The notes beneath the pieces were generated by a model. It did not search any database and had not been told where the DNA came from. It was given only the letters and a program-made list of their open reading frames with translations. DNA of 64,000 nucleotides from Tillandsia leiboldiana (taxonomy: Eukaryota; Streptophyta; Magnoliopsida; Poales; Bromeliaceae), in contig CM055064.1 of NCBI GenBank assembly GCA_029204045.2, forward strand, positions 8,258,323 to 8,322,322, in the 5' to 3' direction. Positions within the stretch are counted from its first letter, which is position 1; every line of letters starts with the position of its first letter. The position numbers and the translations under genes were made by a program. Below, piece by piece: positions 12,191 through 25,248 of this stretch.

Positions 12191-12567
12191 ACCAAAATCC
12201 TCGAAATGTGTGTTTTCGCATCCGGACTCCGAAAAATACAAATAAATAGCCCGTTTCGATCGTTTTCGCGCGCTGAATCCAAATCCGAAGTCCGATTTGC
12301 CAAATTCCTCTTCTAAAATTTGCCGAAAATTCCCGGAGAAGTGTTCTTTACTCAAATTTCGCGCTGAGTCCAATTTTAATAACCATTTCGCGCGAAACCA
12401 CATCAAAACATCCGACGGGATCCTCCGATCACTCACGTGATCCAGTATACACCCGAAGTCCATCACTTGAGTCCAAATTGGTGCAGAAACACCGCCGACA
12501 TGCCACATAGGCCTCCAGAAGCTGCTAATCGCACTGTAGAAGCCCTGCGGAGATCTGGGTCACCACA

Positions 12568-12579
12568 TCCTCCCCCACT
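12568..12579 (-). other. Polypurine tract
   Basis: Minus-strand AGTGGGGGAGGA directly abuts the LTR start TGTGGTGACC. It is preceded by the GGACGAAACTTTCTTTTAG motif that commonly ends gypsy pol. The second showing has the same tract at 22207-22218. Confidence 0.85.
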
Positions 12580-13299
12580 AAAAGAAAGTTTCGTCCTCGA
12601 AACTAGCTCAACCCAAAAGGTGCCACAAAAACAAGGGTACGTACATAACACTGCCGTCTCCAGCTCTCAAGTCACCTATCACTCCCCGTGATTACTCCAC
12701 AACAACAACAACAACTGGTACGACATGGCCCAAATTGCATAATTCTCTCATCTCACGAGCCAGAATTTGCAACGGCATCCCTCGTACCACAAGTACTCGC
12801 AGATCACAAAGGAAACGAGTCCATCACGGGCGAGGAATCCACATGCCTAACACTCCTGAGCTGAGACGTGGAAGGAAAAGGCTGGGGGAAAAGAGAAAAC
12901 AACCAATGTAGTACGCACCAAAACCGCTCCCTAGTGCCAGCTCAACCAGGCGATCCGAAACATACCCCATACGGTCATCCAGAGAAAAGAAGCCCTAATC
13001 GGCTAGGGTCCTCGCTCAATCACTCTCGGATCCTGACCAATCGCATGGACTGCTTCACCGCAGTCTACCGTCAAAAGGGACCCTCAGGGACACAACCTCG
13101 AGCCCTGATCCGCAACGGTCCCACCCAGCGCCAGCAACGGAATCATCAAACTCAACCCCCAATAGCTCTCCGGTTCCAGGTATCCGCCACCACAGTGGCC
13201 CTATCGGGGTGATACAAAATGCTCAAGAATAACCCAATGGTAACTCCACAGCCACTATGGGAGGCATCACCAACACAAAGGTCCATCCCCCATCTCTGG

Positions 13300-14460
13300 C
13301 AAAGCTGCAATCGGCGCTAGTACCAGTCTCATCATCCATGCGCCATGCTCTCCTGGCACTGCCAAATCCAAAAAAAAAACTCCTCACCTCAACAATAAAT
13401 GTTGATCTCAGCCAATCTCAAATAGCATCCACATTGGCCGGAATTCCACCGCCGCTCCTATGGCTAACACAATGTGACCCAAGAAGGTAAGCTTCTAAAG
13501 CTAAAACTTGTATCTCAATAGCCTGGCATACAGCTTCATCCACACAGCATGGTAACACATCCACCAGTGCTCCTCATGCTCCAAGCTGCTCTGGGAGTAG
13601 ATCATAATATCCCTGGAGGATCTAGTTACCAAAGCAATCAAGTACAGCTGGAGCACAATTCCTCAAACCAAAAGAGTGGCAGGGCGCTAATCAATCCAAT
13701 TGGCCTTACTAAAACATAATGCCCCTACCGTGTCCTGAACACCATCTTGGCGAAATACTCAGCCGTATGATTCCAAAATCTGTACCTGCATCAATCGTAC
13801 AACTGCCGGAGTATAATTCCATCAAAAGGTCCAGAATAATACTTGGACCTGTCTACACTCGACCCATAAAAGGGCCCTCACAGTCGTGTATCAACGATGT
13901 GGCATCACCACCGTATATCAACGGCGTGGCACTAGGTCAAACAGACCCCCTCGATCCATCAGATCCTGCAACTGCGCCATCAGCTCTCACAGCTCTACTG
14001 GCAATATCCAATGAGGTGCTGTCGAGGGTGGCGCGGTTCCCCGAACCACGCCAAACTCAATCTCTATCTCCCTAACCGGCAGCATTATCAACAGCTCAGG
14101 TGAAATCACACCCGGAATCTCGTGGCAACAGAGATATCTTTGGGTCCCGGTGCCGCCGTAAGCACCTCTCACACTGTCGCTATAACCAGTGTGCTCTAAC
14201 GACCTCAACAACCAAATCTCCTCTCGTCTGCCTCTCAGAAGGTCAAAGTCCTCTCCTTCCGCAGTCTAACATCCTGTGGCACTGTGCCAACCAAAACCCA
14301 TGCACTAGGTCGAAACGCCGAACTGCCAAAATTACCAATAAGTCTACCCGTATATCTCGCGGCCTCAACAGCACAGGACATAATCCACAAGGGAGCACAA
14401 CCTCTGTCTCTGCTCACATTGAGGCGACGAATAAAGTCATCCGCAGATAACAAATCCACG
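13300..14460 (-). pseudogene. pol: Decayed Ty3/gypsy pol (protease to reverse transcriptase)
   Basis: A relic of the gypsy polyprotein; its working ancestor would have cut the polyprotein and copied RNA into DNA in virus-like particles. The clearest part is 13987-14211, where a 74-codon frame contains ISPELLIMLPVREIEIEF and GTAPPSTAPHWILPVEL. These align with the conserved start of gypsy RT (PEELPGLPPxREVEF, PGTAPISxAPYRMAPxEL). After a stop come ELMAQLQDLMDRG (the LKAQLQELLDKGF position), then frame-shifted traces of FSKIDLRSGYHQL, FRTRYGHYEF and the EEH...LYAK...FLGHIV segment down to about 13350. The upstream frame 14235-14459 is a plausible protease remnant. Stops and frameshifts throughout make it non-functional. 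The order PR-RT fits chromovirus-type gypsy elements; the precise lineage is not resolved. Confidence 0.75.
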
Positions 14461-15588
14461 CTACCGTTGCGCTACTCTGATATAGATGCTGATGCTGCCA
14501 TCGGGGTCCACCCGATCTCTGGCATCTCGAAAATTCGCCATCCAGGTACGGAGATGAGAGATGCCTCTGCCGGTCAGTCTGTCCTCCATCACCCGACGCC
14601 AAGCGCCGATATCCAGAACTCGCCTCTGGCGGCCGATCCCTATCCAAAGAAACTGCAGCGTCATGCTCCACACACAATGCCTACCCATCGAAGCGTCAAT
14701 AATTCAAAACGGAGGGACCAACTAAACTGAAAGGTATCCTGGCGCAAACCATTCCCCGTCAAACATATCCTATGCGCCTCGTCCCTCGAAACCTGGAGCG
14801 TGCAGTTCAACAACTGTATAAACTCCCTAGCACATGAGGCTCAAGATAGTCTCTCCATCACCACCAACCCCAATTCTGCCTACAAGGGCTCCAACTCAAA
14901 CCTGTGAATCGGGATGGTTCAGACTGCCGGGACTGGCTCCATCGACCAATGACGTCCCGAAGCTCAGCTACTATCCACTATCCCACCCTGCCTCGGTGCC
15001 TCGGCCTACTCGTCGGCACGGAGGGGCTGCTCGCTCAGTCGGTGCCACAAGTGCAACTGAAGGTACCACTGCATAGGAAGAAAGTACTGGAGGACACTCA
15101 AGCGATACTGCAATTAACTGTGCTCTCAGCTCCAACAAGCGCATCAAACGTTCCATGGCTTCTTCCTGGCATCAGACAGCCTCCGACATCCGTGCCATCT
15201 GGATCAATAACTCTTGGGTCTCGCTCTGCTCTGATAGCTCTGCCTCCTGCTGCTCGGGTTACTAATCAGATGCGGAAAGCGCATTCCTCACCGCACGACG
15301 TCTCACAAGCATCGTAGACCACTGCACAATAACAAACATCAGGACACAACAACCATACGACCCAATCCAGCGAAAGTCCTAAGACATGTTATCAATTCCA
15401 CAGCATTATGTTGTCTGCAGCCAACATAATCGCTTAGGAGCATAAACATGCCAATCACTCATCCGTCTCTTTGGAGAGGTACAAAACCTCGATCAGGACT
15501 CTCGCTAAAAGTCACGACTCTCACGTAGTCCTCCTAATGTCCAACCACAAGCCTAGGGTGTCTAAGTCCTCAATGACCTACAACCTAG

Positions 15589-15600
15589 GCTCTGATACCA
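15589..15600 (-). other. Primer-binding site, tRNA-iMet
   Basis: Minus-strand TGGTATCAGAGC lies eight bases inside the LTR boundary at 15609. The second showing has it at 25229-25240. Confidence 0.9.
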
Positions 15601-15608
15601 CTCTAATC

Positions 15609-17512
15609 TGTCACGCCCGGGGTCGAAACTGCGACCCGGCTCGCCAACAGATCCGCCACCTATGCCAAACCCGCATAGGTGAAGCGTCCTACCTGCAAGA
15701 GAAGTACTACAGCTAAACAGATATCAGAGCTAAAAATAAAAGTCTGCTGTATAACTAAATCAATCACTGTACAACTGGAAATAATACAACAATGTCCGTC
15801 TCCCAAAAATGATAATCATACAGAATCCCTCATATACAAACTCAGAACTCAACCGGGAGATATCTCCAATAAATACATCAGTGTACAGGCTCTCAAAACA
15901 ACAATCCTCACTACAACGGTCTCTCAAAGAAGGAAAATAAAATAACTAATCTACTGAAGCTCTCCTCTGAAGGGGTTACCGCTACACTCCAACGACGGGT
16001 AGGGAACTAGCTCGCGACTCCCTCGCTCGTTGTCAGAAGGATCAGAAACAGGAACAACAGGAACCAGAGTAGTAGAAGTTCCTGTGGGAAAAGACACCAC
16101 GACGGGTGTGAGAACTCGTCCCAAGTCGTTCTCAGTGGGTGCGCCAACAAGCAGACGGTCTGCCCACTAAGTCACTAGAGGCATAAAGTAACAAAAGCAG
16201 TGCTGTAAGGAAAGCTGGAAAAGTAAAACTCTACAGCTACTATGCCTCTACCAGATGCTCAAGGAGTGGAACAGAAAGAACATGATGCCACAACTAACTT
16301 CTCATCTCTGATCACCAATCGACTGACTGCCTCATCAGGTCCAGTCAAGCCTGCGCCAACCTACTGCCGTTACGTCCCGGAGGAGCGGACTTACGTAGGA
16401 CGTCCATGACTGCCAACATGCGCCAACCTACTGCCGTTACGTCCCGGAGGAGCGGACTTACGTAGGACGTCCATGACTGCCAAACATGCGCCACCTACTG
16501 CCGTTACGTCCCGGAGGAGTGGACTTACGTAGGACGTCCATGAATGCCAACCACAGCACAGCCAGAGGGACAAATGCAACGACAAAGTCCGATAGAAAAG
16601 CTCAATCTCACGCCGGTACAAACCGGGTCTCGCCTACTCGGAGTGGCACTCGAGGGGCGAGCGACCCGTCGAGTAAAAAGTAACCCATCTCAAGTATCTC
16701 TGTAAAGTATCTCTGTCAGCTCAAATGTGGCTCATGCAGGCAATGAATCCACGATCAAAAAGATCGGTAACTCCAAGCTCAAGCCAACTCAGTCGGAGAA
16801 AAAGGACCTCGACCCGAACAGGGAATAGCCCAAAACACTCTCAAATCTATGTCGGAGAAAGAAACCTCAACGACTCAACTGATAATGCAAGACATGGCGA
16901 GTCGGGGAAACTCCACGACTCGATCTGCCAACCCCAAGATCCTCAGGGCTAAGTGGGAGAACCACCTCCACCACTAAATCAGGAAAACAACCTCTAGAAC
17001 ACACTCTACACCAACTCATAGCACAAAGGCGCACCACTGCGAGGAAACTGCCTCAACAGGCCAACATTGCAAACACTGACACGAGGAAGGGTCGGAAACC
17101 CCGGAAAAGACTAGAACCTACAATCCAAATCAAACAAGAACAGCTTTTAGGCATAGCCTTCCGTTGTTCTCGTCCCAAGAAGAAGGCAGACTTAGACCCA
17201 GACCACTCGATCATCTCGGGTGGTTAATTATAGGAAAAAGGGGACCAGTTCTTACTGAAGCCATCTGATCGTAAGAAATCCATATTTAATGATTTTTAGT
17301 TCTTTTTAGGAAACAGTTGAAACCAAGTTTACATCTAAGCCTCGAGGAGCTAAGCCTTCGTCCAATCAAACAGGAACAGACTCAGGCGACCCTACGATGT
17401 TGGAAGAAAATATTTGGTTGACAAAATCATAGTGGTCCAAAAAGGTTTGGGTTTAAGGTCCTGCTACCATGTCCCGGCCACTAACGCGAGGCGACAGATA
17501 AAACAGGAAAAA
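15609..17512 (-). repeat. Gypsy LTR copy B, cut by the gap and error-rich
   Basis: This begins as a normal LTR end (TGTCACGCC) and follows copies A and D up to the equivalent of position 10291 of copy A, where the N run begins. It carries many single-base gains and losses absent from the other copies, increasing toward the gap, as expected of a low-coverage contig end. Distinguishing SNPs (GATCAGAAAC, CAACAGGCC, GCAAACACTG) agree with copy D and not with A or C. Confidence 0.88.
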
Positions 17513-17612
17513 NNNNNNNNNNNNNNNNNNNNNNNNNNNNNNNNNNNNNNNNNNNNNNNNNNNNNNNNNNNNNNNNNNNNNNNNNNNNNNNNNNNNNNNN
17601 NNNNNNNNNNNN
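17513..17612. other. Assembly gap of exactly 100 N
   Basis: A run of 100 unknown bases, the conventional placeholder for a gap of unknown size. Sequence on its left is the inside of a gypsy LTR. Sequence on its right is array LTR matching 7946 onward, so the two sides do not flow into each other and the join is artificial. Confidence 0.98.
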
Positions 17613-18038
17613 ATTTCCTTTCATCTGTGAGGTTTGCTTGATATTCAGATATGCATGATAGATCTTGATCGATATGATAGATGAATTCCCTGTTGGGACT
17701 CGGCTTATTGCCGACTACCCGGTCATTAGACCGTGAGCTTAAGCATAGCATAATGACTACCACGCACGCTGTTACGTCACGTACACTGACGTTTTGGCCA
17801 CCGTCACAGTGTTCTTTACCGGTAAAGTGGTCTTGAGAGACCCCGTGAACCCCCCGATAGGGCACCCGGTGTGGGGGTTTATGTCAGCCGATATTGCCCA
17901 GACGAGGTGGTATGAGCCTGAGGTCCTCGGGACCAAGAATGGCATTGATTGGGTACTGGAGTTCTTTTGTTGACGCATTATTTATATCTTGAACTGTATT
18001 GACAATATCTTACCCTGTACCTCTACTGCCAGGGTATG
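17613..18038 (+). repeat. Repeat showing of array LTR 3 flank
   Basis: This matches 7946-8373 with many indels and ends in the same GTATG (18034-18038) before the same LTR start. Near 17999 it shares TTGACA with 8334, while every other array LTR has TTGATA. That private SNP indicates it is the same genomic copy, not a second insertion site. Confidence 0.85.
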
Positions 18039-21000
18039 TGTCACGCCCGGGGTCGAAACGGCGACCGGCTCGCCAACAGATCCGCCACCTATGCCAAACC
18101 CGCAATAGGTGAAGCGCGCTACCTGCAAGAGAGAAGTACTACAGCTAAACAATATCAGAGCTAAAAATAAAGTCTGCTGTATAACTAATCAATCACTGTA
18201 CAACTGGAAATAATACAACAATGTCCCTCCCAAAAATGATAATCATACAATCCTCATATACAAACTCAAACTCAACCGGAGGTATCTCCAATAAAGACAT
18301 CAGTGTACAGGCTCTCAAAACAACAATCCTCACTACAACGGTCTCTCAAAGAGAAATAAAATAACTAATCTACTGAAGCGCTCCTCTGAAGGGGTACCGC
18401 TACACTCCAACGACGGTAGGGAACTAGCTCGCGACTTCCCTCGCTCGTCAGAAGATCAGCAACAGGAACAACAGGAACCAGAGTAGAAGTTCCTGTGGGA
18501 AAGACACCACGACGGGTGTGAGAACTACTCCCAAGTAGTTCTCAGTGGGTGCCGCCAACAAGCCCGACGTTCTGCCCACTAAGTCCACTAGAGGCATAAA
18601 GTAACAAAAGCAGTGCTGTAAGGAAAGCTGGAAAAGTAAACTCTACAGCTACTATGCCTCTACCTAGATGCTCAAGGAGTGGAACAGAAAGACATGATGC
18701 CACAACTACTCTCATCTCTGATCACCCAATCTGAACTGACTGCCTCATCAGGTCCAGTCAAGCCTGCGCCAACCTACTGCCGTTACGTCCCGGAGGAGCG
18801 GACTTACGTAGGACGTCCATGACTGCCAACATGCGCAACTACTGCCGTTACTCCCGGAGGAGCGGACTTACGTAGGACGTCCATGACTGCCAACATGCGC
18901 CAACCTACTGCCGTTACGTCCCGGAGGAGCGGACTTACGTAGGACGTCCATGACTGCCAACACCAGCACAGCCAGAGGGACAAATGCAACGACAAGTCGC
19001 GATAGAAAAGCTCAATCTCACGCCGGTACACAACCCGGTCTCGCCTACTCCGGAGTGGCACTCGAGGGGAGCGACCCGCTCGAGTAAAAAGTAACCCATC
19101 TCAAGTATCTCTGTAAAGTATCTCTGTCAAGCTCAAATGTGGCTCATGCAGGCATGATCCACGATCAAAAAGATCGGTAACTCCAAGCTCAAGCACAACT
19201 CAGTCGGAAAAAGGACCTCGACTCGAACAGGAATAGCCCAAAACACTCTCACAGCTATGTCGGAGAACCCTCAACGACTCAATCTGATAAATGCACGACC
19301 ATGGCTGAGTCGGGAAACCTCCCACGACTCGATCTGCCAGAACCCCAAGATCCTCAGGGCTAAGTGGGAGAACCACTCCACCACTAAATCAGGAAAACAA
19401 CCTCTAGAACACACTCTACCAACTCATAGCACAAAGTCGCATCCACTGCGAGAAACTGCCTCAATAGGCCACATTGCAACCACTGACACGAGGAAGGGTC
19501 CGGAACCCCGAAAGACTAGAACCTACAATCCAAATCAACAAGAACAGGCTTAGGCATAGCCTTCTCGTTGTTCTCGTCCCAAGAAGAAGGCAGACCTTAG
19601 AACCCAGACCACTCGAATCATCTCGGGTGGTAATTATAGGAAAAAGGTGACATTTCTTACTGAAGCCATCTGATCTGTAAGAAATCCATATTTAATGATT
19701 TTAGTTCTTTTTAGGAAAACAGTTGAAACCAAGTTTTACATCTAAGCCTCGAAGAGCTAATGCCTTCGTCCAATCAAACAGGAACAGACTCAGGCGACCC
19801 TACGATGCTTGGAAGAAAATATTTGGTTGACAAAAATCATATGTGTGTCCAAAAAGGTTCTGGGTTTAAGGTCCTGCTAACACTGATCTACCGCTGCACT
19901 AACACAGCGGCGACAGATAAAACAAGAAAAATAAAACATCTCGGGACCGCCGTCTACCCAAACAGCTCCCGCTACAGATGAACAACCAACTACATCTACC
20001 AGACTCCACTCTGCTCCCAAGCACGAGTGTAACATGCATCCCGCACTAAAAGATAACTCCTGACCACTCGGCCCACTACCCGGGCGAGGAAGAACACTAT
20101 GTCCAGGAAAGTAGAAGTGTGGATGTCTAAAGCAGAAATAACCCTAGCCCAAGTGAGGGTTTTCTACTAGTCTGGTTACACATGCAACATATGACGGGGT
20201 GCTAGGTCAAGTTCCAATAACTATAATTTACAGATGGTAGAAAGCAAGGAGATGACAATACCATCAGATAATACAAGGAATAGCAATTCCTACATTCTAA
20301 CATGCTGCACAAGCATTTCACTATCATGCATAGTCCTACTATAGCAGATTTAAAGCACAGTCCATCAATCTTGGAGACAAGGCCACCCACCTGAAAATGC
20401 TAACTGTCCGGAGTCGCACAGCTGAGAAAGTCCAGAAACAGATATCTCTACACACCCACCAATCCAACAATACAGGAACAGTGCTCAATACCTCCTGGGT
20501 ACAAAAACACGACCCAAAGTTACACTTAATTCCATAAAATCCAAGCATCACAAATCTGCTGGGAACAGTCCCCTTAATGCGAAATTTTCACCTGTAAAAC
20601 GAACTCCAAAAATTCCAATAAAAATATCACAGCGAGCGTCTCGTCGAGACCTTCGAAACGGGTACCTGCACGCCCAAATCCGAGCCCTGTAGGCCGAGTT
20701 ACAAATTCCACAGTACAGGTGCGCAAACACTCATAACCACACAACTGTAAACTCAAACACAGATAAAAGGGGAATAGTATACCTTCGGGCAAGCCTCAGA
20801 AAAATCCCGGAAAAATACAATGATAATCCTTGCGACGAGTAGATCCAAAAAGTGTAGAGGCTCGTCTCGATCCGACACTCGGGTGCGGAGATAAAATTCC
20901 CGCAAGGGGCCGCTGTCCAAAAACTCCACCAGAAAACAGCGGCTTAGAAATGCCTCGAAAACCGTGTCATAAACTCTGAATCCAGCAAGATGATCAACAC

Positions 21001-22206
21001 GAAAGTCGAAGAGGTACCTCTCGTGATTCCAACGCCGCAGAAATCGTCCAAAAATACTGACGGAGTAGCTCTGTAGACCTCTCAGATCAAACTGTGACGA
21101 TAACGGGCCTCCGATGAAAAATTGCCACACTGCGCTCCGATGCCGAAATCATCGACGCCGCGGCTTCCAAAAAATCCGGGCCTCTGCCAGATGATGCGCA
21201 AGATGAAGATCTCCAACTTTGCTAAAGGGGCCATAGGCAGGGGAGCTCGGGAAAGGGGGCAAAACTCCCCCACAAGACAGCTATTTATAGGCCCAGCCCG
21301 AAAATCCGAATTTTGGACTTTTGGCCCAAAGTTTCGGGCGCTTGGCACTTCCGGGCTGCTACAGTAACGGGCCGGGCCCGTTACTGTTCACGCCCGAAAG
21401 CCCCTAGGCCCGCCACGCGTCCACCGACACTCCCCGCGCCCGGCGTACACGCGCCCGCGAATCGCGGAGCGACATGTGGCCGACACGCGGGCGTGGGGTG
21501 GCTGCGCCCGGCCAATCGCGGGGCGCCACGTAGCGCCCCCACGTTGCCGCCCAACCGCCCCGTCGTACGGCCACCTGCTCCAGCCGCAGCGTGGACCGCG
21601 CGCACCAGGACCCGCCAACCACGCTCGGCCACGTGTCCGCACCCGGTCCACCGTGCACCCGCGCCTCTTCCGTGGACCGCGCCCGCTGAGCCGGCCAACC
21701 AGAAGGCGCCACGCGTCCTCCGCCCGGTGCACGACCCCCCGCGGTGGACCGCGCGCCTCCGCCGCCGCCAACCGCCGCGCTCCGCCGCCCGCCGCCGCCG
21801 CCGGCGCCCCTCCGGCGGCCGGAACAGTACCAAAATCCTCGAAATGTGTGTTTTCGCATCCGGACTCCGAAAAATACAAATAAATAGCCCGTTTCGATCG
21901 TTTTCCGCGCGCTGAATCCAAATCCGAAGTCCGATTTGCCAAATTCCTCTTCTAAAATTTGCCGAAAATTCCCGGAGAAGTGTTCTTTACTCAAATTTCG
22001 CGCTGAGTCCAATTTTAATAACCATTTCGCGCGAAACCACATCAAAACATCCGACGGGATCCTCCGATCACTCACGTGATCCAGTATACACCCGAAGTCC
22101 ATCACTTGAGTCCAAATTGGTGCAGAAACACCGCCGACATGCCACATAGGCCTCCAGAAGCTGCTAATCGCACTGTAGAAGCCCTGCGGAGATCTGGGTC
22201 ACCACA
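18039..22206 (-). repeat. Gypsy LTR copy C (same LTR as copy A)
   Basis: About 4168 bp. It is shorter than copy A because its first 1.5 kb next to the gap has lost scattered bases. From about 19600 onward it matches copy A almost perfectly. It agrees with A at the SNPs that separate A from D, for example GATCAGCAAC, CAATAGGCC and GTGAGGGTTTT. Confidence 0.88.
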
Positions 22207-25200
22207 TCCTCCCCCACTAAAAGAAAGTTTCGTCCTCGAAACTAGCTCAACCCAAAAGGTGCCACAAAAACAAGGGTACGTACATAACACTGCCGTCTCC
22301 AGCTCTCAAGTCACCTATCACTCCCCGTGATTACTCCACAACAACAACAACAACTGGTACGACATGGCCCAAATTGCATAATTCTCTCATCTCACGAGCC
22401 AGAATTTGCAACGGCATCCCTCGTACCACAAGTACTCGCAGATCACAAAGGAAACGAGTCCATCACGGGCGAGGAATCCACATGCCTAACACTCCTGAGC
22501 TGAGACGTGGAAGGAAAAGGCTGGGGGAAAAGAGAAAACAACCAATGTAGTACGCACCAAAACCGCTCCCTAGTGCCAGCTCAACCAGGCGATCCGAAAC
22601 ATACCCCATACGGTCATCCAGAGAAAAGAAGCCCTAATCGGCTAGGGTCCTCGCTCAATCACTCTCGGATCCTGACCAATCGCATGGACTGCTTCACCGC
22701 AGTCTACCGTCAAAAGGGACCCTCAGGGACACAACCTCGAGCCCTGATCCGCAACGGTCCCACCCAGCGCCAGCAACGGAATCATCAAACTCAACCCCCA
22801 ATAGCTCTCCGGTTCCAGGTATCCGCCACCACAGTGGCCCTATCGGGGTGATACAAAATGCTCAAGAATAACCCAATGGTAACTCCACAGCCACTATGGG
22901 AGGCATCACCAACACAAAGGTCCATCCCCCATCTCTGGCAAAGCTGCAATCGGCGCTAGTACCAGTCTCATCATCCATGCGCCATGCTCTCCTGGCACTG
23001 CCAAATCCAAAAAAAAAAACTCCTCACCTCAACAATAAATGTTGATCTCAGCCAATCTCAAATAGCATCCACATTGGCCGGAATTCCACCGCCGCTCCTA
23101 TGGCTAACACAATGTGACCCAAGAAGGTAAGCTTCTAAAGCTAAAACTTGTATCTCAATAGCCTGGCATACAGCTTCATCCACACAGCATGGTAACACAT
23201 CCACCAGTGCTCCTCATGCTCCAAGCTGCTCTGGGAGTAGATCATAATATCCCTGGAGGATCTAGTTACCAAAGCAATCAAGTACAGCTGGAGCACAATT
23301 CCTCAAACCAAAAGAGTGGCAGGGCGCTAATCAATCCAATTGGCCTTACTAAAACATAATGCCCCTACCGTGTCCTGAACACCATCTTGGCGAAATACTC
23401 AGCCGTATGATTCCAAAATCTGTACCTGCATCAATCGTACAACTGCCGGAGTATAATTCCATCAAAAGGTCCAGAATAATACTTGGACCTGTCTACACTC
23501 GACCCATAAAAGGGCCCTCACAGTCGTGTATCAACGATGTGGCATCACCACCGTATATCAACGGCGTGGCACTAGGTCAAACAGACCCCTCGATCCATCA
23601 GATCCTGCAACTGCGCCATCAGCTCTCACAGCTCTACTGGCAATATCCAATGAGGTGCTGTCGAGGGTGGCGCGGTTCCCCGAACCACGCCAAACTCAAT
23701 CTCTATCTCCCTAACCGGCAGCATTATCAACAGCTCAGGTGAAATCACACCCGGAATCTCGTGGCAACAGAGATATCTTTGGGTCCCGGTGCCGCCGTAA
23801 GCACCTCTCACACTGTCGCTATAACCAGTGTGCTCTAACGACCTCAACAACCAAATCTCCTCTCGTCTGCCTCTCAGAAGGTCAAAGTCCTCTCCTTCCG
23901 CAGTCTAACATCCTGTGGCACTGTGCCAACCAAAACCCATGCACTAGGTCGAAACGCCGAACTGCCAAAATTACCAATAAGTCTACCCGTATATCTCGCG
24001 GCCTCAACAGCACAGGACATAATCCACAAGGGAGCACAACCTCTGTCTCTGCTCACATTGAGGCGACGAATAAAGTCATCCGCAGATAACAAATCCACGC
24101 TACCGTTGCGCTACTCTGATATAGATGCTGATGCTGCCATCGGGGTCCACCCGATCTCTGGCATCTCGAAAATTCGCCATCCAGGTACGGAGATGAGAGA
24201 TGCCTCTGCCGGTCAGTCTGTCCTCCATCACCCGACGCCAAGCGCCGATATCCAGAACTCGCCTCTGGCGGCCGATCCCTATCCAAAGAAACTGCAGCGT
24301 CATGCTCCACACACAATGCCTACCCATCGAAGCGTCAATAATTCAAAACGGAGGGACCAACTAAACTGAAAGGTATCCTGGCGCAAACCATTCCCCGTCA
24401 AACATATCCTATGCGCCTCGTCCCTCGAAACCTGGAGCGTGCAGTTCAACAACTGTATAAACTCCCTAGCACATGAAGGCTCACAGATAGTCTCTCCATC
24501 ACCACCAACCCCAATTCTGCCTACAAGGGCTCCAACTCAAACCTGTGAATCGGGATGGTTCAGACTGCCGGGACTGGCTCCATCGACCAATGACGTCCCG
24601 AAGCTCAGCTACTATCCACTATCCACCCTGCCTCGGTGCCTCGGCACTACTCGTCGGCACGGAGGGGCTGCTCGCTCAGTCGGTGCCACAAGTGCAACTG
24701 AAGGTACCACTGCATAGGAAGAAAGTACTGGAGGACACTCAAGCGATACTGCAATTAACTGTGCTCTCAGCTCCAACAAGCGCATCAAACGTTCCATGGC
24801 TTCTTCCTGGCATCAGACAGCCTCCGACATCCGTGCCATCTGGATCCATAACTCTTGGGTCTCGCTCTGCTCTGATAGCTCTGCCTCCTGCTGCTCGGGT
24901 TACTAATCAGATGCGGAAAGCGCATTCCTCACCGCACGACGTCTCACAAGCATCGTAGACCACTGCACAATAACAAACATCAGGACACAACAACCATACG
25001 ACCCAATCCAGCGAAAGTCTAAGACATGTTATCAATTCCACAGCATTATGTTGTCTGCAGCCAACATAATCGCTTAGGAGCATAAACATGCCAATCACTC
25101 ATCCCGTCTCTTGGGAGAGGTACAAAACTCGATCAGGACTCTCGCTAAAAGTCACGACTCTCACGTAGTCCTCCTAATGTCCAACCACAAGCCTAGGGTG

Positions 25201-25248
25201 TCTAAGTCCTCAATGACCTACAACCTAGGCTCTGATACCACTCTAATC
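22207..25248 (-). mobile_element. Gypsy internal region, second showing
   Basis: A 3042-bp internal region nearly identical to 12568-15608, with the polypurine tract at 22207-22218 and the primer-binding site at 25229-25240. The few differences are mostly one-base indels (for example near 23587 and 24650), the kind expected of sequencing error rather than evolution. Confidence 0.85.
22940..24099 (-). pseudogene. pol: Decayed gypsy pol, second showing
   Basis: The same protease-RT relic as at 13300-14460, shifted by about 9639 bases, with the same stops and frame breaks. The clearest RT segment is 23626-23850. Two independent old insertions would not be expected to share every disabling change, so this supports one locus assembled twice. 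Confidence 0.75.

Larger units (their letters stand above)
8374..12567 (-). repeat. Gypsy LTR copy A (downstream LTR in element orientation)
   Basis: A 4194-bp LTR. Read on the minus strand it opens with TGTGGTGACCC at 12567 and closes with GGGGCGTGACA at 8374. Its U3 (about 11750-12190) is extremely GC- and CpG-rich and precedes a TATA box at 11644-11652, leaving about 3.2 kb of transcribed R-U5. Three 67-bp tandem repeats lie at 9121-9321. Several open frames in the GC-rich part and a 125-codon frame at 11116-11493 are preserved between copies, but show no domain and are probably not genes. Confidence 0.9.
12568..15608 (-). mobile_element. Gypsy internal region, first showing
   Basis: A 3041-bp internal region between LTR copies A and B, transcribed from right to left. 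The primer-binding site is at 15589-15600 and the polypurine tract at 12568-12579. In between is a decayed pol (protease then RT, 13300-14460) with many frame changes. The part from about 14500 to 15560, where gag belongs, shows no recognisable zinc knuckle. The part nearest the polypurine tract, where integrase belongs, is too short (about 0.7 kb) for a full RNase H plus integrase. Confidence 0.85.

Noticed and set aside
11676..12245. Long overlapping open frames on both strands of the GC-rich LTR block (also near 21313-22147 and 28551-29384)
   Set aside because: All frames are open because stop codons are rare at this composition. The products are alanine-, proline- and arginine-rich without any domain, and the block is U3 of an LTR.
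13257..13490. Plus-strand frames in the gypsy internal region as host genes
   Set aside because: They are antisense to the decayed RT, which explains the sequence better, and have no recognisable domain.
17414..17865. Open frames running through the N gap
   Set aside because: The codons across the gap are unknown bases and the flanks are LTR sequence in error-rich contig ends.
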